A stretch of DNA of 23,675 bases from UBA2653 sp964572685 (GTDB lineage Bacteria; Pseudomonadota; Gammaproteobacteria; Legionellales; Legionellaceae), in assembly GCA_964572685.1 (NCBI GenBank), contig CAZNFJ010000029.1:1-23675 (forward strand), in the 5' to 3' direction. Positions 23,123-23,675 of this stretch are shown piece after piece. The notes under the pieces are model-generated. The model saw nothing but the letters and a program-made list of their open reading frames with translations. It was not told the DNA's origin and searched no databases. A program made the position numbers and the translations under genes. Position 1 is the stretch's first letter. Each line of letters opens with the position of its first letter.

Positions 23123-23156
23123 CCGAGCTCGACTCCAAAGCTCGGCATGAGGTTTT
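23123..23156 (+). terminator. Possible terminator after crcB
   Basis: CCGAGCT (23123-23129) and AGCTCGG (23139-23145) form a perfect 7-base stem with a 9-base loop, 9 bases past the crcB stop; a TTTT run at 23153-23156 is 7 bases away. It also lies just past the stop of the converging gene on the minus strand, so it may serve both. Confidence 0.5.
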
Positions 23157-23164
23157 GATACACC

Positions 23165-23674
23165 TTATTTATAACTATTTTTTTGTAAATCTGTATTTGT
23201 TTTTTCACTTGCAATTTTTATGCCATTTTCAATAATTTTTTTTAGTTCTTGAGAACGAATGTCACTCAATTGCTCAGATATAGCGAGTAAGTTAAACCCA
23301 TTCTCGTCAATTTGGTCAAAATTGGGGAAAACATCCTGAACAGATTCACCATCATTTAATCGTTTCAAAAGGTATTGTGCACACAATAAGTCTTGTCTTT
23401 CAGCATCGCTACTTGAGAACCAAAACCAGCTTTGGGCAGCAGGCCTAAGTTCGGCTTCCACTTTGGTGACATATGCCTGCAAATCTTCTTGTATATTGAG
23501 ATTTTTTTGTTTAGGTGCAAAATCATGATTATTTTTCTCAAAAAATGCTATGAGCATATCTAGGGCTTTTGATTTTAATTCTGGAGTCAATGGCACTAAC
23601 TTAAGAAATTTTTCGTAATATAATAGAGCTCTTGCATAACTTAATAAATTGATTAAACTTGTTGATTTTTGGCA
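23165..23674 (-). CDS. 3' part of an unidentified protein, cut by the right window edge
   Basis: The frame ending at 23165 is open all the way to the right edge: upstream of the GTG at 23596 the codons read QKSTSLINLLSYARALLYYEK and on with no stop. The true start is therefore probably outside the window and the GTG is internal. About 169 residues are visible. They are helical and charged, with no membrane segment and no motif that I recognise (NLNIQEDLQAYVTKVEAEL, WFWFSSSDAERQDLL, DENGFNLLAISEQLSDIR). No ribosome-binding site precedes the GTG, which fits an internal position. Confidence 0.7.
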   Translation of the reverse strand, partial: CQKSTSLINLLSYARALLYYEKFLKLVPLTPELKSKALDMLIAFFEKNNHDFAPKQKNLNIQEDLQAYVTKVEAELRPAAQSWFWFSSSDAERQDLLCAQYLLKRLNDGESVQDVFPNFDQIDENGFNLLAISEQLSDIRSQELKKIIENGIKIASEKTNTDLQKNSYK

Positions 23675-23675
23675 A

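Overview
The window looks like chromosomal DNA of an AT-rich gammaproteobacterium, probably in or near the order Legionellales (Legionella/Coxiella/Berkiella-like). The reasons are gammaproteobacterial gene order (secA-mutT-zapD, dnaB-alr), a glycine-zipper lipoprotein of the RT0821/Lpp0805 kind, and several large unrecognised proteins of the sort seen in intracellular members of that order (coiled-coil, ankyrin-like, multi-pass membrane). The genus is inference; nothing in the sequence fixes it.

Layout. (1) 1-3799, minus strand: an AT-rich three-gene operon of unknown function. It holds a 327-aa protein with an N-terminal membrane anchor, a 906-aa protein with a C-terminal coiled coil built of exact DNA repeats, and the start of a third gene running off the left edge. 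A sigma70-like promoter lies at 3844-3871. (2) 3954-4383: a long hairpin, a 76-aa hydrophobic protein with its own near-consensus promoter (minus strand), and a divergent promoter for secA. (3) 4500-8756: secA, mutT (probably starting at a TTG that overlaps the secA stop), zapD on the opposite strand overlapping the mutT tail, and an exported DUF2147 protein. (4) 8795-14634: a compact plus-strand run dnaB, alr, glycine-zipper lipoprotein, etfB, etfA, ald, closed by a GC-rich hairpin. This joins replication (DnaB), D-alanine supply (Alr), electron transfer (EtfAB) and alanine catabolism (Ald). (5) 14649-19337, minus strand: a 1562-aa protein with ankyrin-like and other helical repeats over about 1340 residues, fused to a C-terminal class II poly(A) polymerase/tRNA nucleotidyltransferase-like domain. 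This is the most unusual object in the window. (6) 19511-23114: a tiny Cys-rich lipoprotein, a multi-pass membrane protein, a secreted Cys-rich protein with an internal duplication, rmuC, and crcB (fluoride channel). (7) 23165-23674, minus strand: the 3' part of a gene whose start lies beyond the right edge.

The housekeeping islands are in good order with short spacers and no broken genes. The accessory genes (regions 1, 5, 6 and 7) sit between them. No rRNA, tRNA, IS element, integrase or CRISPR array was seen. No intergenic stretch exceeds 300 bases; the longest, 4240-4499, holds the two divergent promoters.
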